Assembly: GCA_027576995.1 (NCBI GenBank)
Contig: JANBQC010000207.1
Coordinates: forward strand, 1 to 42,210
Origin: Dimargaris cristalligena
Taxonomy: Eukaryota; Kickxellomycota; Dimargaritomycetes; Dimargaritales; Dimargaritaceae
Direction of reading: 5' to 3'
DNA: 42,210 bases
The translations under genes and the position numbers were made by a program. How positions within the stretch are numbered: the stretch's first letter is position 1; every line of letters starts with the position of its first letter. Of the stretch, positions 1 through 10,396 are shown in pieces. Below the pieces are notes generated by a model. The model was not told the DNA's origin, ran no database searches, and saw only the letters and a list, made by a program, of their open reading frames with translations.

Positions 1-2247
1 ATAGCCGAGTATTGCCATGCGTCAAGCACACCAAAGGACCCACCACAATAGTAGCACCAATCTACAACCACATGAAGCAGTTTACAAGGAATATCTATAT
101 AAACTGTCAACTCCACCCCCTCTACCAATTTCGGCCGCCTTGTTCACTAACACCCCCTCCTGATGCTGGAACTATTTTCAACTTAACAGGAGGTTTTATA
201 TTCGACTTAAATCCCAAAGGAATGGCTATCTGCTATCTAACTTTTGACCCAACAAGGTCTTTTATTTCTAGAGTGACGATGCATGTCCATAACTATGCTC
301 TATTTGAGTAGGATAGCTTCACTCTTTGCACTAAAGGGTGAATAGTAGGCCGGGCCTTATTTACACCAAACTGATCGGTTAATGGTTTCATGGAAACCTA
401 GGTCTGGGTATATTTATATGATACACACTTTGCACTATTGGAAATACCAAAGATGTATCAAAGCAAAGTGGAAGTAAAGGTAGACAGAAGGTAAATGATA
501 GTAAGTGCTTCTGGGTGGTTAGTTTTATTGAATAGTGTAGTCGATAGAGGGGCATTTTCAGTGGTTAAAAAGAATAGGCACAGGTTAGCTATATAAACTA
601 ACATAATTGACCAGAAACAGGAGAGGATAAGAGACCCATCGGGACATATTTTTTAACAACCCCTACGGCCCGTCAATACATCAACCCCTTGGACAACAAC
701 AGACCCGCCATCTACATGTCCTACAGTCCCTGCACTCGTGCCCACGACAAGCCTCAAGGCCCTTTTCTACCCTCAGCGAGTACGCCCCCCCCCAGCCCAA
801 CTAATGGACGTCGGTTGGGACATTGGCAGTGTGTGGGCTCTGATCGCTGGTCCCAATGCACCTATAATTACCAAGTGGTATTCCAGGTGGCCTATGCATA
901 CTGTCTGTAGTCCAAGTGGAGACGGTGTACACGATTTGCTTCGAAAACCATCAGTGACATGTATTTACCAATTTATGCCCTATATTAATGTCGCTACTAT
1001 GCACGGTGAGCTTTATCATTTATATCAAACCCCGAATATACACTATTCGAATATCTGCCTGCACTCCAATTTAGCTTATCCAGGGACGATGCCTCAGCTG
1101 TATTGCTATTCCAATGACTCATTGCACGATTACGGATTGTATTCAAAGTAACCATGATAAACCTCCGGCCATCACTGTCGATGTTGCCACCCAGCAGCCA
1201 TTCCTGCTATTCCCGTCATCGTATAAATACCGACGGAATTACCAACCAATTAATAAAGCAGCCGATAATAACTCCGGTTTCTTGATATTATACTTCTTAG
1301 TACCAGTTAGTAGTATCATTCAATACCTTATCGTTATTTCACCTTTATTCCTAACCTCTCCGGTGGTGGGAAATCCTAACGCCCTCCGTACCCTTGTTCT
1401 CCCGAGCCCCTATCTATGACCCATGTACCCTCACTGCCTAAAAAGCCATATATGTATCACCCACAATGTTTCCCATTTAGTTACATACTATATGTCTATA
1501 TTCTAAATAAGTATGCCCATACCATTCGCTACTTTAACCAGCACAATTAGTCGCTGGCTCATTTACCATTATTAGCTGATTTAATCACGGTGTATCCTCC
1601 GACTTAGCAACTGAATCGAACTGGTAATGCTGACGAATGAAACGCCCCCCCCCTCTATAATGCGGATAAACAGCCCTAGGTTGATCTACAGGTTGGGGGT
1701 CGACCCTACGCGATATACTATGAGGTCAAGGCACACATCAAGCCATTGATATTAAAGTATCATGGGGGCATTGGGGCACGCTAATCCAGTCCCAATAGAG
1801 GGTTCCACCAGGTATCTACGGTATTAGGCGCCCTCCCAAGCCCCAGGTGGATAGCCAGCTGTTGCGGGAATTGAGGACGTCTCTGGTAAGGAGTCGGAGT
1901 TCTGGTCACTTGCTCCTTAAGTATAATTACTAATAATAATGCCAGTGGGAAAATATCGCCAATTTATGCACGATGGGACAATCTGCCCACTTACGTAATG
2001 TGAATGATTCAGACGGGTTAATCCACCGGATAGCTGACTAATAGGTTATGAGGCTTTCCCATAGGCACACCTGGACAGCCCATCTCCGATATATTGCTAC
2101 TGACTAGTTTGGGTCAGGTCAACTGTTACACCCAAGCGGAGTTGGTCGTCTTGGCTAATTGCCGTCTAACCATGAAAGGGCCCTGATTATCCCTCAGCCT
2201 CCCCATATACTCCTTTGCGTAGCCAGGCCCAGTGGCCCACCGTCCAT
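1..2247. other. Spacer without supported gene
   Basis: Open frames here are at most about 137 codons (738-1151), overlap each other, have no recognisable domain or signal peptide and show no codon bias like that of the neighbouring glutathione transferase gene. I find no tRNA, no element copy and no clear splice pattern. Several short C or G homopolymer runs are present, for example near 787 and 1645. Confidence 0.6.
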
Positions 2248-2255
2248 TATAAAAA
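2248..2255 (+). promoter_or_regulatory. TATA box of the glutathione transferase gene
   Basis: The octamer TATAAAAA lies 142 bases before the ATG at 2397, followed by a pyrimidine-rich leader (2330-2395). The position fits a RNA polymerase II TATA element, with transcription expected to begin a few tens of bases downstream. Confidence 0.6.
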
Positions 2256-2396
2256 GGGCCGCCTGTCTCGCCTTCTAATTGGCCCATCAATCATTACTCG
2301 CATCGCCTGTCTTATTAACTCATTTTGTGCGTCCCCTTTCCTCCGTCGTACCTCCCCCCCCATTTCATCTGCCCAATCAACCCGTCGTTATCAGCC

Positions 2397-3056
2397 ATGA
2401 CTCGCTTCGAAATCCTGTATTTCCAAGCCACCGGCCGGGCCGAGATTCCGCGCGCTATTCTGGACTACGCCGACGTCGAATACAAGTCGACCTACCCGAC
2501 CGACTGGCCCGCCGAAAAAAGCCAGACCCCCTACGGCCAGCTGCCCGTGCTCAAGGAGTTTGAATCCGACTCCACCGAACCGTCGTTTGTACTGACCGAC
2601 TCCGACGCCATCCAACGCTACCTGGCCGCCCGTTACGGCCTGTACGGGACGAGTCCCGCTGATTTGAAAAACAACGCCCAGCAGGACGCGGTGCTCGGTC
2701 AGTGGAAGGATGTGACGGAGGTTCTGGTTCAAGCTGTCTTCGTTGCCAAGACCGAGGAGGAAAAGGCGGCCAAATTTAAGAAACTCGGGGAAGTTGCCGC
2801 CCACTTGTTTAAGAAGCACGACGAACTGCTGCTCCGCAACGGGACCGGTCACTACGTGGGTAATAAAACCACTTTGGCCGATATTATGGCTTACCTGTGC
2901 CTCGAAAACCTGACCAAAATGCCCATTTACAAGGATACCCTGGAGGAACATGTGGGCGAGGGTCTGCGCAAGTTCCAGGCCACTCTAGAGCAGGACCCCG
3001 CCTTCAAGCGCTACCAAGAGCGGGCCGCTGTGCGCCAAGCCGCTTACCAACACTAG
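2397..3056 (+). CDS. Glutathione S-transferase, sigma-like class
   Basis: A 219-residue cytosolic glutathione transferase, the usual length for the family, encoded by one exon. Members conjugate glutathione to electrophiles or isomerise substrates and act as dimers. The N-terminal thioredoxin-like domain (about residues 1-85) opens with FEILYFQATGRAE. Tyr8 in LYF is the expected catalytic tyrosine of sigma/alpha/mu/pi types. YGQLPVLK carries the cis-proline that holds glutathione, and TDSDAIQRYLA is the gamma-glutamyl binding segment (family knowledge). The all-helical C-terminal domain contains GNKTTLADIMAY, the conserved N-capping box and hydrophobic staple region. The open frame extends upstream, but the ATG in context TCAGCCATGA is the first in-frame ATG and sits exactly before the beta-1 strand. 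A TATA box lies upstream and AATAAA downstream. The substrate cannot be inferred from sequence. Confidence 0.94.
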   Translation: MTRFEILYFQATGRAEIPRAILDYADVEYKSTYPTDWPAEKSQTPYGQLPVLKEFESDSTEPSFVLTDSDAIQRYLAARYGLYGTSPADLKNNAQQDAVLGQWKDVTEVLVQAVFVAKTEEEKAAKFKKLGEVAAHLFKKHDELLLRNGTGHYVGNKTTLADIMAYLCLENLTKMPIYKDTLEEHVGEGLRKFQATLEQDPAFKRYQERAAVRQAAYQH

Positions 3057-3134
3057 GTTCAATCACTCCATAGCCCCCAACCCTCCCATCCTTTTCATTA
3101 ATTCCAACATGGTCTGACGTATTGCCTTTCACTT

Positions 3135-3170
3135 CACTGAGTCCCGAAATGGGCTACGTTTGACTCAGTG
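3135..3170. repeat. Inverted repeat with AP-1/Gcn4-like core
   Basis: CACTGAGTC (3135-3143) and GACTCAGTG (3162-3170) are perfect 9-bp arms around an 18-base loop. The right arm contains TGACTCA, the bZIP (Gcn4/AP-1) consensus. It lies about 80 bases after the glutathione transferase stop codon and just before the AATAAA, so it could be an mRNA hairpin in the 3' untranslated region or a DNA site. Confidence 0.45.
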
Positions 3171-3184
3171 GTGGATATAAATAT

Positions 3185-3190
3185 AATAAA
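3185..3190 (+). terminator. Poly(A) signal of the glutathione transferase gene
   Basis: A canonical AATAAA lies 129 bases after the stop codon at 3056, in an AT-rich stretch. Confidence 0.55.
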
Positions 3191-5225
3191 ACCTAAATAC
3201 AACTTTACTCATATAAGCGTATATTTTCTTAATTTTGGTCCTTCACTTCAAATTAAAGATTATAGTAGGAGAGTGTAGTTTCTACCGGATTGGCCTGTTA
3301 CTGCTAGTTCGCAAACCAGGTTGAACGAAATGGGGTGTCGCAGCTCTTAGAATTCCCCCTCATGATTTTGTTGGAAACGGCGTCCTTATATGGATAATAC
3401 TAACCGAAAAATAGTGTATCACACACGCCCCATTCTACTTCCAGACTCGCTAACTTTGCCGCCCCCCTCCCCTTGATGACCCCCCCATATTACGACGTAG
3501 ATGAAATCCAGTATAGTCGTATAATATTTTAAATTATATATGTTTCGGCAAATAGAAAGGTTAATTATTCTTAACCAATCTTACTCATCTTACCAAACAG
3601 AGTTTTCGTTGTAAAGCAGGATTGGGCCTTGCCCACATACGCTCTCCTCTACATCAAGTTCGCTCAGTTGGAACATGCCCACAGCCACACTGGATATATT
3701 ACAAATTGCTTCCCATTAATTTCCTCCTCTCGCTCGCCCCACAGAAGGCTTCAGATAGGCCTCTCCCCACTTCCCTGCAATCCAAGTGTTATCATCACGT
3801 GATGGTCGACTGGATCACGGGGTTACTTGACTTTTATAATCGACGTTTATTTTTATTTTTTCCGTTGCGGAAAAAAATGGATACTATTGAAGCTGATGAG
3901 TCTATTTAAATGGTCTACTAGTTGGTTAATGTAACAGGCAGTATCTTCTTTGGTTCTCCATTATATCTATTTATTTTTCATTCGCCGTTATCGGCAAATG
4001 CATCCGTTCGTCTAATATGAGTAAACGTAAGTCTATCCTATATTTCTGGTCGAACACCTTTATTGTCCAATGATGTATTAATGGAATTACCGTCTGACAA
4101 TCGTATTCAACCTATGGAGTCACATTGCAACCTGAGGGCTTTTACCCCACTATTTACCAGTGTGTTCACTGCGACGTAAGACTAACCCATTTCTTAATGT
4201 GCTTGGTTATATTTACATTTTTATAGGCTGTTTCATGATGCGATTCCACTGAGATTTATCAATGGAGGGACCTGGTTAGCATACATCATAAGGTAAGACG
4301 CCGATTCGATATCCTGAATTGAAGATACATCGATGATGACAGAAAACAACAGAGCACTGGTCGCCGACTACAGTCCTGGGGATAAACATGAGGCAGTTGC
4401 TCTTAACATGGCGACTGCCTGAGATAATTTCTATATTGAAATTCCCTGTCGTGGATATGTTTGAATTGGTATTAATCGATTTCCTTCCTGTTTATGTTAC
4501 CATTCATATGTATCTAGGTGTATTGTAAATTAATAAATTCTTAATATTTCCTGTTAAACAACCATTGGATTGTGATTGCCGTTGGTATTGCCTATTTTTG
4601 GATGTGGGGAAGTGTGAATATATTGCCGATTAGGAGAGTATTTTTCAAAGCGGCCTGATGCAACTGTTCGAAAATATTAATAAACGCGGTGATCACGTAT
4701 GTAGACATTCTTAGTGTTGTTGTTAATGTAAGACGGTAATAATAGTCCCAACCACTATTACTTTCTATTCAAGTAAGCCGTAGTTAAAGGAAGTTTGGCT
4801 AAAATAATGACAATGTAGAGCGTTAAATGTGCTGAGCCATTCTATATATAATGTGAAGATTATGTGAGAGAAGGGACGCTCTGAAGAGGAATACGAGTAA
4901 ATGTATACGGTAAAAAAGTAGGCGAACCAACATTTTTTTATTACACCAGTTGCTTGCTGACGATGAAGATTACCAAGTGCTAAACTAATATTTCGCAGTG
5001 CCTCAAAATGCGACATTGTTGGCAGATGGGCTTTGGGGCCAAATAATAAAGAGCTAGATTCTCAGGTTGAGGCCTGTCGATAAATTTAAACGTATTACTA
5101 TTCGACGATTAAAGTATCTAACACGAAATAAAGGACATTACAGTTGGGCATTCCGCTTCGTTAAGAGAGTAGCGGGATGATAATACTAGTTAATACAATT
5201 TAAAGACCATATTTATTAATATGAA
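3191..5225. other. AT-rich spacer without supported gene
   Basis: No frame here has a recognisable domain or paired splice sites. The longest (3622-3909 plus and 4765-5016 minus) are under 100 codons and unlike any family I know. No copy of the inverted-repeat element seen elsewhere is evident. Confidence 0.55.
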
Positions 5226-5300
5226 GCCTTATTAGCTCAGTTGGTTTAGAGCGTCGTGCTAATAACGCGAAGGTCACAGGTTCGATCCCTGTATGAGGCA
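5226..5300 (+). tRNA. tRNA-Ile (anticodon AAT)
   Basis: All arms fold by eye. The acceptor stem GCCTTAT/ATGAGGC pairs over 7 bp with one T-G. The D-arm is GCTC/GAGC. The anticodon stem TCGTG/CGCGA encloses loop CTAATAA, so positions 34-36 are AAT (read as IAU after inosine editing), decoding Ile AUU/AUC. The T-arm is ACAGG/CCTGT with loop TTCGATC, and the discriminator base is A5300. The internal promoter boxes are present: A box TAGCTCAGTTGG (5233-5244) and B box GGTTCGATCC (5279-5288). There is no intron, and the CCA end is not encoded, as expected for a nuclear tRNA gene. Confidence 0.97.
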
Positions 5301-5307
5301 ATATTTA

Positions 5308-5313
5308 TTTTTT
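5308..5313 (+). terminator. RNA polymerase III terminator
   Basis: A run of six T begins 8 bases after the tRNA-Ile 3' end, the normal pol III stop. Confidence 0.8.
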
Positions 5314-5366
5314 GGTTTTGGATTAAACGGGTCGTTGAGTCCTTTTTTAAATTCAATTAGAGGATA

Positions 5367-5490
5367 TGGGTGAAATTCGACCCAGCTATATAAGGTTTTA
5401 AATGATGTGTATGGGAGATTTATTTTCAACCAGTAAGATTTGCTTCATCCAATGGATTTTTCGCTATACAGCTCGGTTGAACCTCTCCCA
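5367..5490 (+). mobile_element. MITE-like element, copy 1 (124 bp)
   Basis: Begins TGGGTGAAATTC and ends with CTCCCA, directly flanked by TA on both sides (5365-5366, 5491-5492). The left end and the reverse complement of the right end (TGGGAGAGGTTCAACC) form imperfect inverted repeats of about 29 bp. The internal block CATCCAATGGATTTTT is shared with the other copies. It has no coding capacity, so it is a non-autonomous DNA element. It lies 66 bases beyond the tRNA gene. It has the short length class shared with the copy at 14861. Confidence 0.8.
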
Positions 5491-5492
5491 TA

Positions 5493-7047
5493 TATTACAT
5501 TTTTATTAATATTTTCAATTTAATCGATGGTCTTAATGGTATTTATTTATTATGGTTGTTATATAATTACCGAGCTGAATAACGTTGCAAAGCCCAATGA
5601 TGATTTATAGGTGAATTGTAATTTATCATTCACGCTTTAGTGTCGCTGAAATGGCTGGCACCTGTTTGACGGTGGGTAGTTTACAAAATGTTATCGGTAT
5701 AGGATAGGCGATGGGAAGTAGTAAATGCTATTTATATGGCAAAAACCTGGGGGTTCTGGACTGCGCTGTAAATATCACGTGTTTCCTTTAGTGTGAGTTT
5801 AGCGGCTTTGATCCAGCCGATTGACAGGTAAGCTGACTAGTTAATGGGATAGAAATCAAGGTAAAGCTCTTCTAACTAAGTGAACCTATCCATTTCGGAG
5901 GGTGATGTCTATATTTCTTCTTCTACTAATTTCGGTAATTTTAGGCATTACACATGAGTATAGGCAAATTAGCAGTATATTTATTTTATTACTATACTAG
6001 CAGCGTAATCAACAAAAAACAATAATCGGTAAACACCCTGATTGGACCTCTTCTTTGTCGAATGTGGCGATTAAGACATTGCTAAACATAGTTCCCAATT
6101 CAGACACTGATTGAAGATAAGTTGTAGGCATAAGGCCTCGTCATCCTGACGTTGAAATAGTATCGAATTTAAAAGCATGTATTGCCTACGTTTGGCAAAC
6201 TACGATACAAGCTGCTACCTATCTTTGCAACCTCAACACCATTTATGCACAGCTCGTTACTGTGTATACCCTCTTACGGCTACTCTTGAACATCCAGTGA
6301 ATATTTTTACGATGAAGTGGTTTATTATTATTTAAAAGACAAACTTAATACAAAATATATAATAAGGGTAATGTATGAATACAGACCGAGACCATTGAAG
6401 TAGAATAATTCAAAGATCTGCGGCCCACAGTTTCGGGAGGTCAAACAAGTTGAAATCTCCCAATGGCCCATGTTCGTGCAAGATACAGGGCCGTTTGTTA
6501 TCCCCCCAGTTTCCCACATCAAAGCAACGTGTCACTCATGGACTGCTAGGATGCATTAATAGGGGTTGTAGTCAGACCAGCGTCACTACACAAATATACG
6601 CGTCTGACTCGATTGACCGGTTGCGTTGCATAAAACTTGAACAACAGTATATAATAGACTCACCGGGGTTGGAAACGCTAGAAATACATGATGGGTAAAA
6701 TCAGAATGGACACCACGGTGTACGGAAATAGTGAATTTATTAAAGCATAGGAAATCAAGCCGGTGGTAAAATGGACATAATAATATCTTACTGTGAGAGT
6801 GGGTAGCGAACTGTAAATAAAATTACAAATGTAATATTGTTTAGTTCATTATCCAAGAGCGAGGTATGGTTTATATAGAAGAGCGAAGGAAGTGGGCGGG
6901 GGTGCTAAGCCCAAACTGAAGAGAAAAAACCCTTATTGATTCAGATTGCCGAAATAAAAATTTGAACAACCATCAATTTTTTTTCTGAATATGTGCAATG
7001 ATATCACGTGTTCTATATGGGGTTGGGCTGGGAGGGTGAGATCCATC
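5493..7047. other. AT-rich spacer without supported gene
   Basis: Only short overlapping frames occur (6328-6522 minus, 6450-6698 plus). None has a domain, signal peptide or convincing splice pattern. Confidence 0.55.
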
Positions 7048-7185
7048 TGGGAGAAGTTCATCCAAGCTGTATAACGAAAAATCCATTAGATTCAGCCAAT
7101 ATTACTAGTTAACAATACATTTCCCATATATTTTCCCATACACGTATAATGTAAACCCTTATATAGCTGGGCCGAATTTCACCCA
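7048..7185 (-). mobile_element. MITE-like element, copy 2 (138 bp)
   Basis: Lies inverted relative to copy 1: the plus strand opens TGGGAGAAGTTCATCC and closes GAATTTCACCCA. The terminal repeats are conserved, including GCTGTATAACG at the left and TTATATAGCTGG at the right, as is the internal AAAAATCCATTAGATTC. The flanks are TC and AT rather than TA/TA, so the target duplication has mutated or was not TA here. It has the long length class. Confidence 0.78.
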
Positions 7186-7360
7186 ATCTTCTAAATGCTC
7201 TAGTGAGTGTGTGTTTATACCAATCACTCGTTCTACGCAACTTGTTCTAAAAAAAATAATAATACTGCTCTAGCACGAACTCGCTTGCCCACGGCGATTC
7301 AGTGACTGGGGAGGTTCACTAATGTTTCCCCTGGTACAGTCGATCAATATAGATGCGAGG

Positions 7361-8704
7361 CTAGTAATATCCAATGTCTAGACAGAAATGCTGGTTGAGA
7401 CCGTTAATGATTTCCATGCTCAACTTGTCATGGGGGTTCAGCAAAAAAAAGCCGCCGCGATATCTGGATTGGAGCCATTGGAATTGGTCATTCGAACGCG
7501 TCATATCCGGAAAACGACCATCCTCCTGAACCTTTATACGGAAGCGGGTGCCCCGGACCTTATATTCACAAGTCTGGGGGTGGACCAAACCCTCGTTGTT
7601 TATAATCTGAATGGGATTACCGTCGGTGGAGGAGGAGGAGGCGGTACTCGAAAAGTAAAACGGTAACTGCAGTTGGTAGGTTGGATGGAGCTGGGGCGGG
7701 GGGTTATTCAGCGAGGGGGTACGCTGCGCTTGGGCCCGTTTAACAAAGTCGTTGATACTCACGACATCGTCCTTCGAATCCGTGTCGGACTCCTCTTCCG
7801 GACCGGCGTGTAGGACTTCGCCCGAGTGAATGGGCCTTAGCGAAGGGCGCCGGTGTTGGCTCGCCAACAGACGGCGGAAGGAATCGAAATCAATGGGATC
7901 GCCCAGTTCGTCCATGCCCGACCAGTCGGACAGGATCTGGGAGTTTCGGTTGCTTCGCGACCCCTTGAACGGGCGGACGGGACGGCGGAAGGGCTGGGTG
8001 TACTGCTGGGGCCCGAATTGGATACCGCCCCAATCATCCTCGTCGTCCACGGCGGCACCGTATTCGTTAATATAATCGGCCTCGTTGTCACTGGAATACC
8101 CGTCCTCGTCCTCGTCCTCGTCCCCATACTCGCCCTCACCCTCGCCCTCGCCCTCGTTCAGCGGGTGGCTGAGCATCGCAGGGGTGGGGGAACGGTTCCC
8201 GCGGTAAGGGCCCATCGGGGACTTGCCCTGTCGGCGAGTGAGCTGTACCATGTCGGGCTCAATCGTTACGAGCACGTAAGCGCCTTGGCTAGCCATGTTG
8301 AGGGCATTTTGGCGCTTGGCCGACACAACGAGGTATTCACTTTCGGACATCTTGTCCTTCAACCCGGGCCAGGCGAGGTAGTCGTTGATGAGTTGGTTAA
8401 GGTGGCTAAGGTGGTTGGATTCCACGTGCAAATTGGCCTGGGATTCGCTAAACCGGTCCGAAATAATCGACAGGGATGAAGTGCGCGACAGGTTGCTGGT
8501 CTGGTCGAACGGGAGGGCGGGGGTCTGCGACTTTTCCTTGGTGATTTTGATGAAGGGGAATGCCCGGGTCGTTGTGATACCCAGTCGTAACCGTGAGCCG
8601 CTCGAAGACAAGTCCGGAGACTCTTCCTGCATCGGCTGGCCTAGCGACTCGCTCGATAGGAGCAGGAGGAGGCCTATGGTACCTATTAAACGGGCTTTAG
8701 TCAT
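7361..8704 (-). CDS. Secreted acidic protein, unassigned (447 aa)
   Basis: A single-exon gene for an extracellular or surface protein of no family I recognise. Residues 1-22 are a classical signal peptide (Lys/Arg start, LLLLLSS core, cleavage after SLG). Residues 28-170 are Ser-rich with a mixed middle part (about 100-155, including NDYLAWPGLKDKM). Residues 183-225 are very acidic: a GEGEGEGE run and a DEDEDEDG run, encoded by hexanucleotide repeats near 8100-8155. An Arg/Pro-rich stretch follows (238-290). The C-terminal part (about 378-447) looks folded, and holds the only two cysteines outside the signal peptide (C379 and C441). The ATG is the only reasonable start because the signal peptide begins there, and a TATA element lies about 40 bases upstream. 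The antisense frame at 7853-8479 is a shadow. Its function is unknown. Confidence 0.85.
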   Translation of the reverse strand: MTKARLIGTIGLLLLLSSESLGQPMQEESPDLSSSGSRLRLGITTTRAFPFIKITKEKSQTPALPFDQTSNLSRTSSLSIISDRFSESQANLHVESNHLSHLNQLINDYLAWPGLKDKMSESEYLVVSAKRQNALNMASQGAYVLVTIEPDMVQLTRRQGKSPMGPYRGNRSPTPAMLSHPLNEGEGEGEGEYGDEDEDEDGYSSDNEADYINEYGAAVDDEDDWGGIQFGPQQYTQPFRRPVRPFKGSRSNRNSQILSDWSGMDELGDPIDFDSFRRLLASQHRRPSLRPIHSGEVLHAGPEEESDTDSKDDVVSINDFVKRAQAQRTPSLNNPPPQLHPTYQLQLPFYFSSTASSSSTDGNPIQIINNEGLVHPQTCEYKVRGTRFRIKVQEDGRFPDMTRSNDQFQWLQSRYRGGFFLLNPHDKLSMEIINGLNQHFCLDIGYY

Positions 8705-8743
8705 GCTGGTCTAAATCTACCGGATATTTAAAAATGAGGCGGG

Positions 8744-8751
8744 TATATATA
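8744..8751 (-). promoter_or_regulatory. TATA box of the 447-aa secreted protein gene
   Basis: TATATATA (self-complementary) lies 40 bases before the ATG at 8704. If used, the 5' untranslated region would be very short. Confidence 0.45.
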
Positions 8752-10256
8752 CCTCTGTAATAGGATACGGTGGAGAGAATCTCAAGTGGCATTAATTTAC
8801 TTCAGGATAACTCAAGCAAAGCAAATAAATACAAACTGCACATTCATAAGAATAGGTTTACGGCATTAGGTTAAAATGGGCAAGACTAGTAGTTGGTGGA
8901 GAGTGTAACTTAGAGGCAGGGGCGATTCCACTTAACTTATATTCCTCCCAGGTGGAGGAATATAAGTGTTACTAGTGCGATTGTCGGACCCCAAAACTGA
9001 AATAGGTAACCCTCTCCTCACATGCCGCCTACCAAACGCCGAGGGGCCTGATTGGGTTTTAGCAGCCGCTACCCTTATCTCGGGTGGAAGCATTGGAGTT
9101 TAGGAAGCGAGGAATAGCCGAACGAGGTCATTTTTCATTCGTTTGGTTTTCTACATCAGGGAATGCTGATTTGGCTTCTGTGTTGTTTCATCCATATGGT
9201 CATCCCCCCCTTTTTATCGTTCCCTAATCTCTAATTTTAGCAGAGAGAATAAGAGAGAGAGAGAGATATCTTTGCAATTCGTAACACATACGAAGTCGCC
9301 AAAATAGGACACTCAGGCTCGTTACACATGAAAGAGGCGCGATTCCCAAAGAGTCGCTGGCCAATCTTTGTTTAATCGGGGGCGACTTCCGCTGATTTAA
9401 TAATCCCAATGATCGGGTGGACTGAAGCTGTGGCCCATCGGTGGTGGACAAAGACCCTTGGGGATGGGTATAGGTGTCCGGACGTGAAAGATTTGGCAGT
9501 GTCTCATACCCTGCGTAACGTTGGGCTCTGACACAATCCGCTTTCCGGCCTACCCCGTCGACGGACGAATAGAATGCCGAAGATTACTTAAAAATAGAAG
9601 CAAGCCTTCTGCGTCAGTGGCTCAAAATAGCCATTCGTTTTAGGGCGTACGCGGAATTGCTGCCGCTGATGCCATTTCAGTCGGGTGACTGGGTTAGCCA
9701 GCAACTTGGTCAGCTACAACATCTCGGCCGGTTCAATTGCCCCAGCGTACGTCATTTCCGGGGATTTGGGGTCTATGAGTAAGGAAGCCAGTCTATTGAG
9801 TATCCTTAATATACCACCGGTGGATGAAGCGCTCGATGGACTACCCCCCACTCACCCATCTTAGCTTGTCGTAGCATGTGGGTAGCGCAGACCGGAGTGT
9901 ATTTACTGCACTGCTCGGGGTGCGTTAATAACCCCTTGGGGTGTATCATACCCATGGTGAGCTGAATGCGACCCTGAAGTCGTTGTCTGATCCCTGCTTT
10001 ACCATAATTAAGGCCGACACCAAATAGGATTTTTCAGCCCAAGGGTCAACTGATCAGGGTGCGACGTGGTGCACACCCGCAGTGGAGATGTCTGATGGAG
10101 CCCCTTTGGCTAAAAAAAACCATTCCCCTCCTCCCCGTTTCCCATCAAATCGGGCCAGACTGGACGACGGGAGTCGTCAGCTTGTTGGCGCGATGGAGCT
10201 ACCTACTTTTTAGGGCAAACTGGGCCTAGGAAAGAGTCCAGCGAAAATAATCTATA
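8752..10256. other. Spacer with a palindrome and a GA microsatellite
   Basis: No supported gene. It contains a perfect hairpin at 8935-8967 and an (AG)7 tract at 9252-9266. Base composition becomes GC-richer from about 9500 toward LIS1, but the frames remain short and unrecognisable. Confidence 0.55.
8935..8967. repeat. Perfect 14-bp inverted repeat
   Basis: ACTTATATTCCTCC (8935-8948) is followed by a 5-base loop CAGGT and the exact complement GGAGGAATATAAGT (8954-8967). ACTAGTA at 8885 and TTACTAGT at 8969 add a weaker outer pair. It is 230 bases upstream of the secreted protein gene. Confidence 0.7.
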
Positions 10257-10394
10257 TGGGTGAAATTCAAGCCAGCTGTATAAGGTTTTACAATATATGT
10301 GTATGGACAAATATATGTGAGAATATCTTTTAACCAGTAATTTTGGCCTCATCCAATGGATTTTTTGTTATACAGCCTGAATGAACTTCTCCCA
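10257..10394 (+). mobile_element. MITE-like element, copy 3 (138 bp)
   Basis: Same orientation as copy 1. It opens TGGGTGAAATTCAAGCC and closes GAACTTCTCCCA, flanked by TA on both sides (10255-10256, 10395-10396). It keeps CAGCTGTATAAGG near the left end and TTATACAGCC near the right, and internal TCATCCAATGGATTTTTT. No coding capacity. Confidence 0.82.
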
Positions 10395-10396
10395 TA

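Noticed and set aside
689..1151. Overlapping plus-strand frames of 73 and 137 codons
   Set aside because: No domain, no signal peptide, no codon bias, no promoter or splice evidence; the frames overlap each other.
2391..2951. 186-codon minus-strand frame
   Set aside because: Antisense shadow of the glutathione transferase.
7853..8479. 208-codon plus-strand frame
   Set aside because: Antisense shadow of the secreted acidic protein gene; its Val/Leu/Ala-rich translation mirrors the GC-rich codons of that gene.
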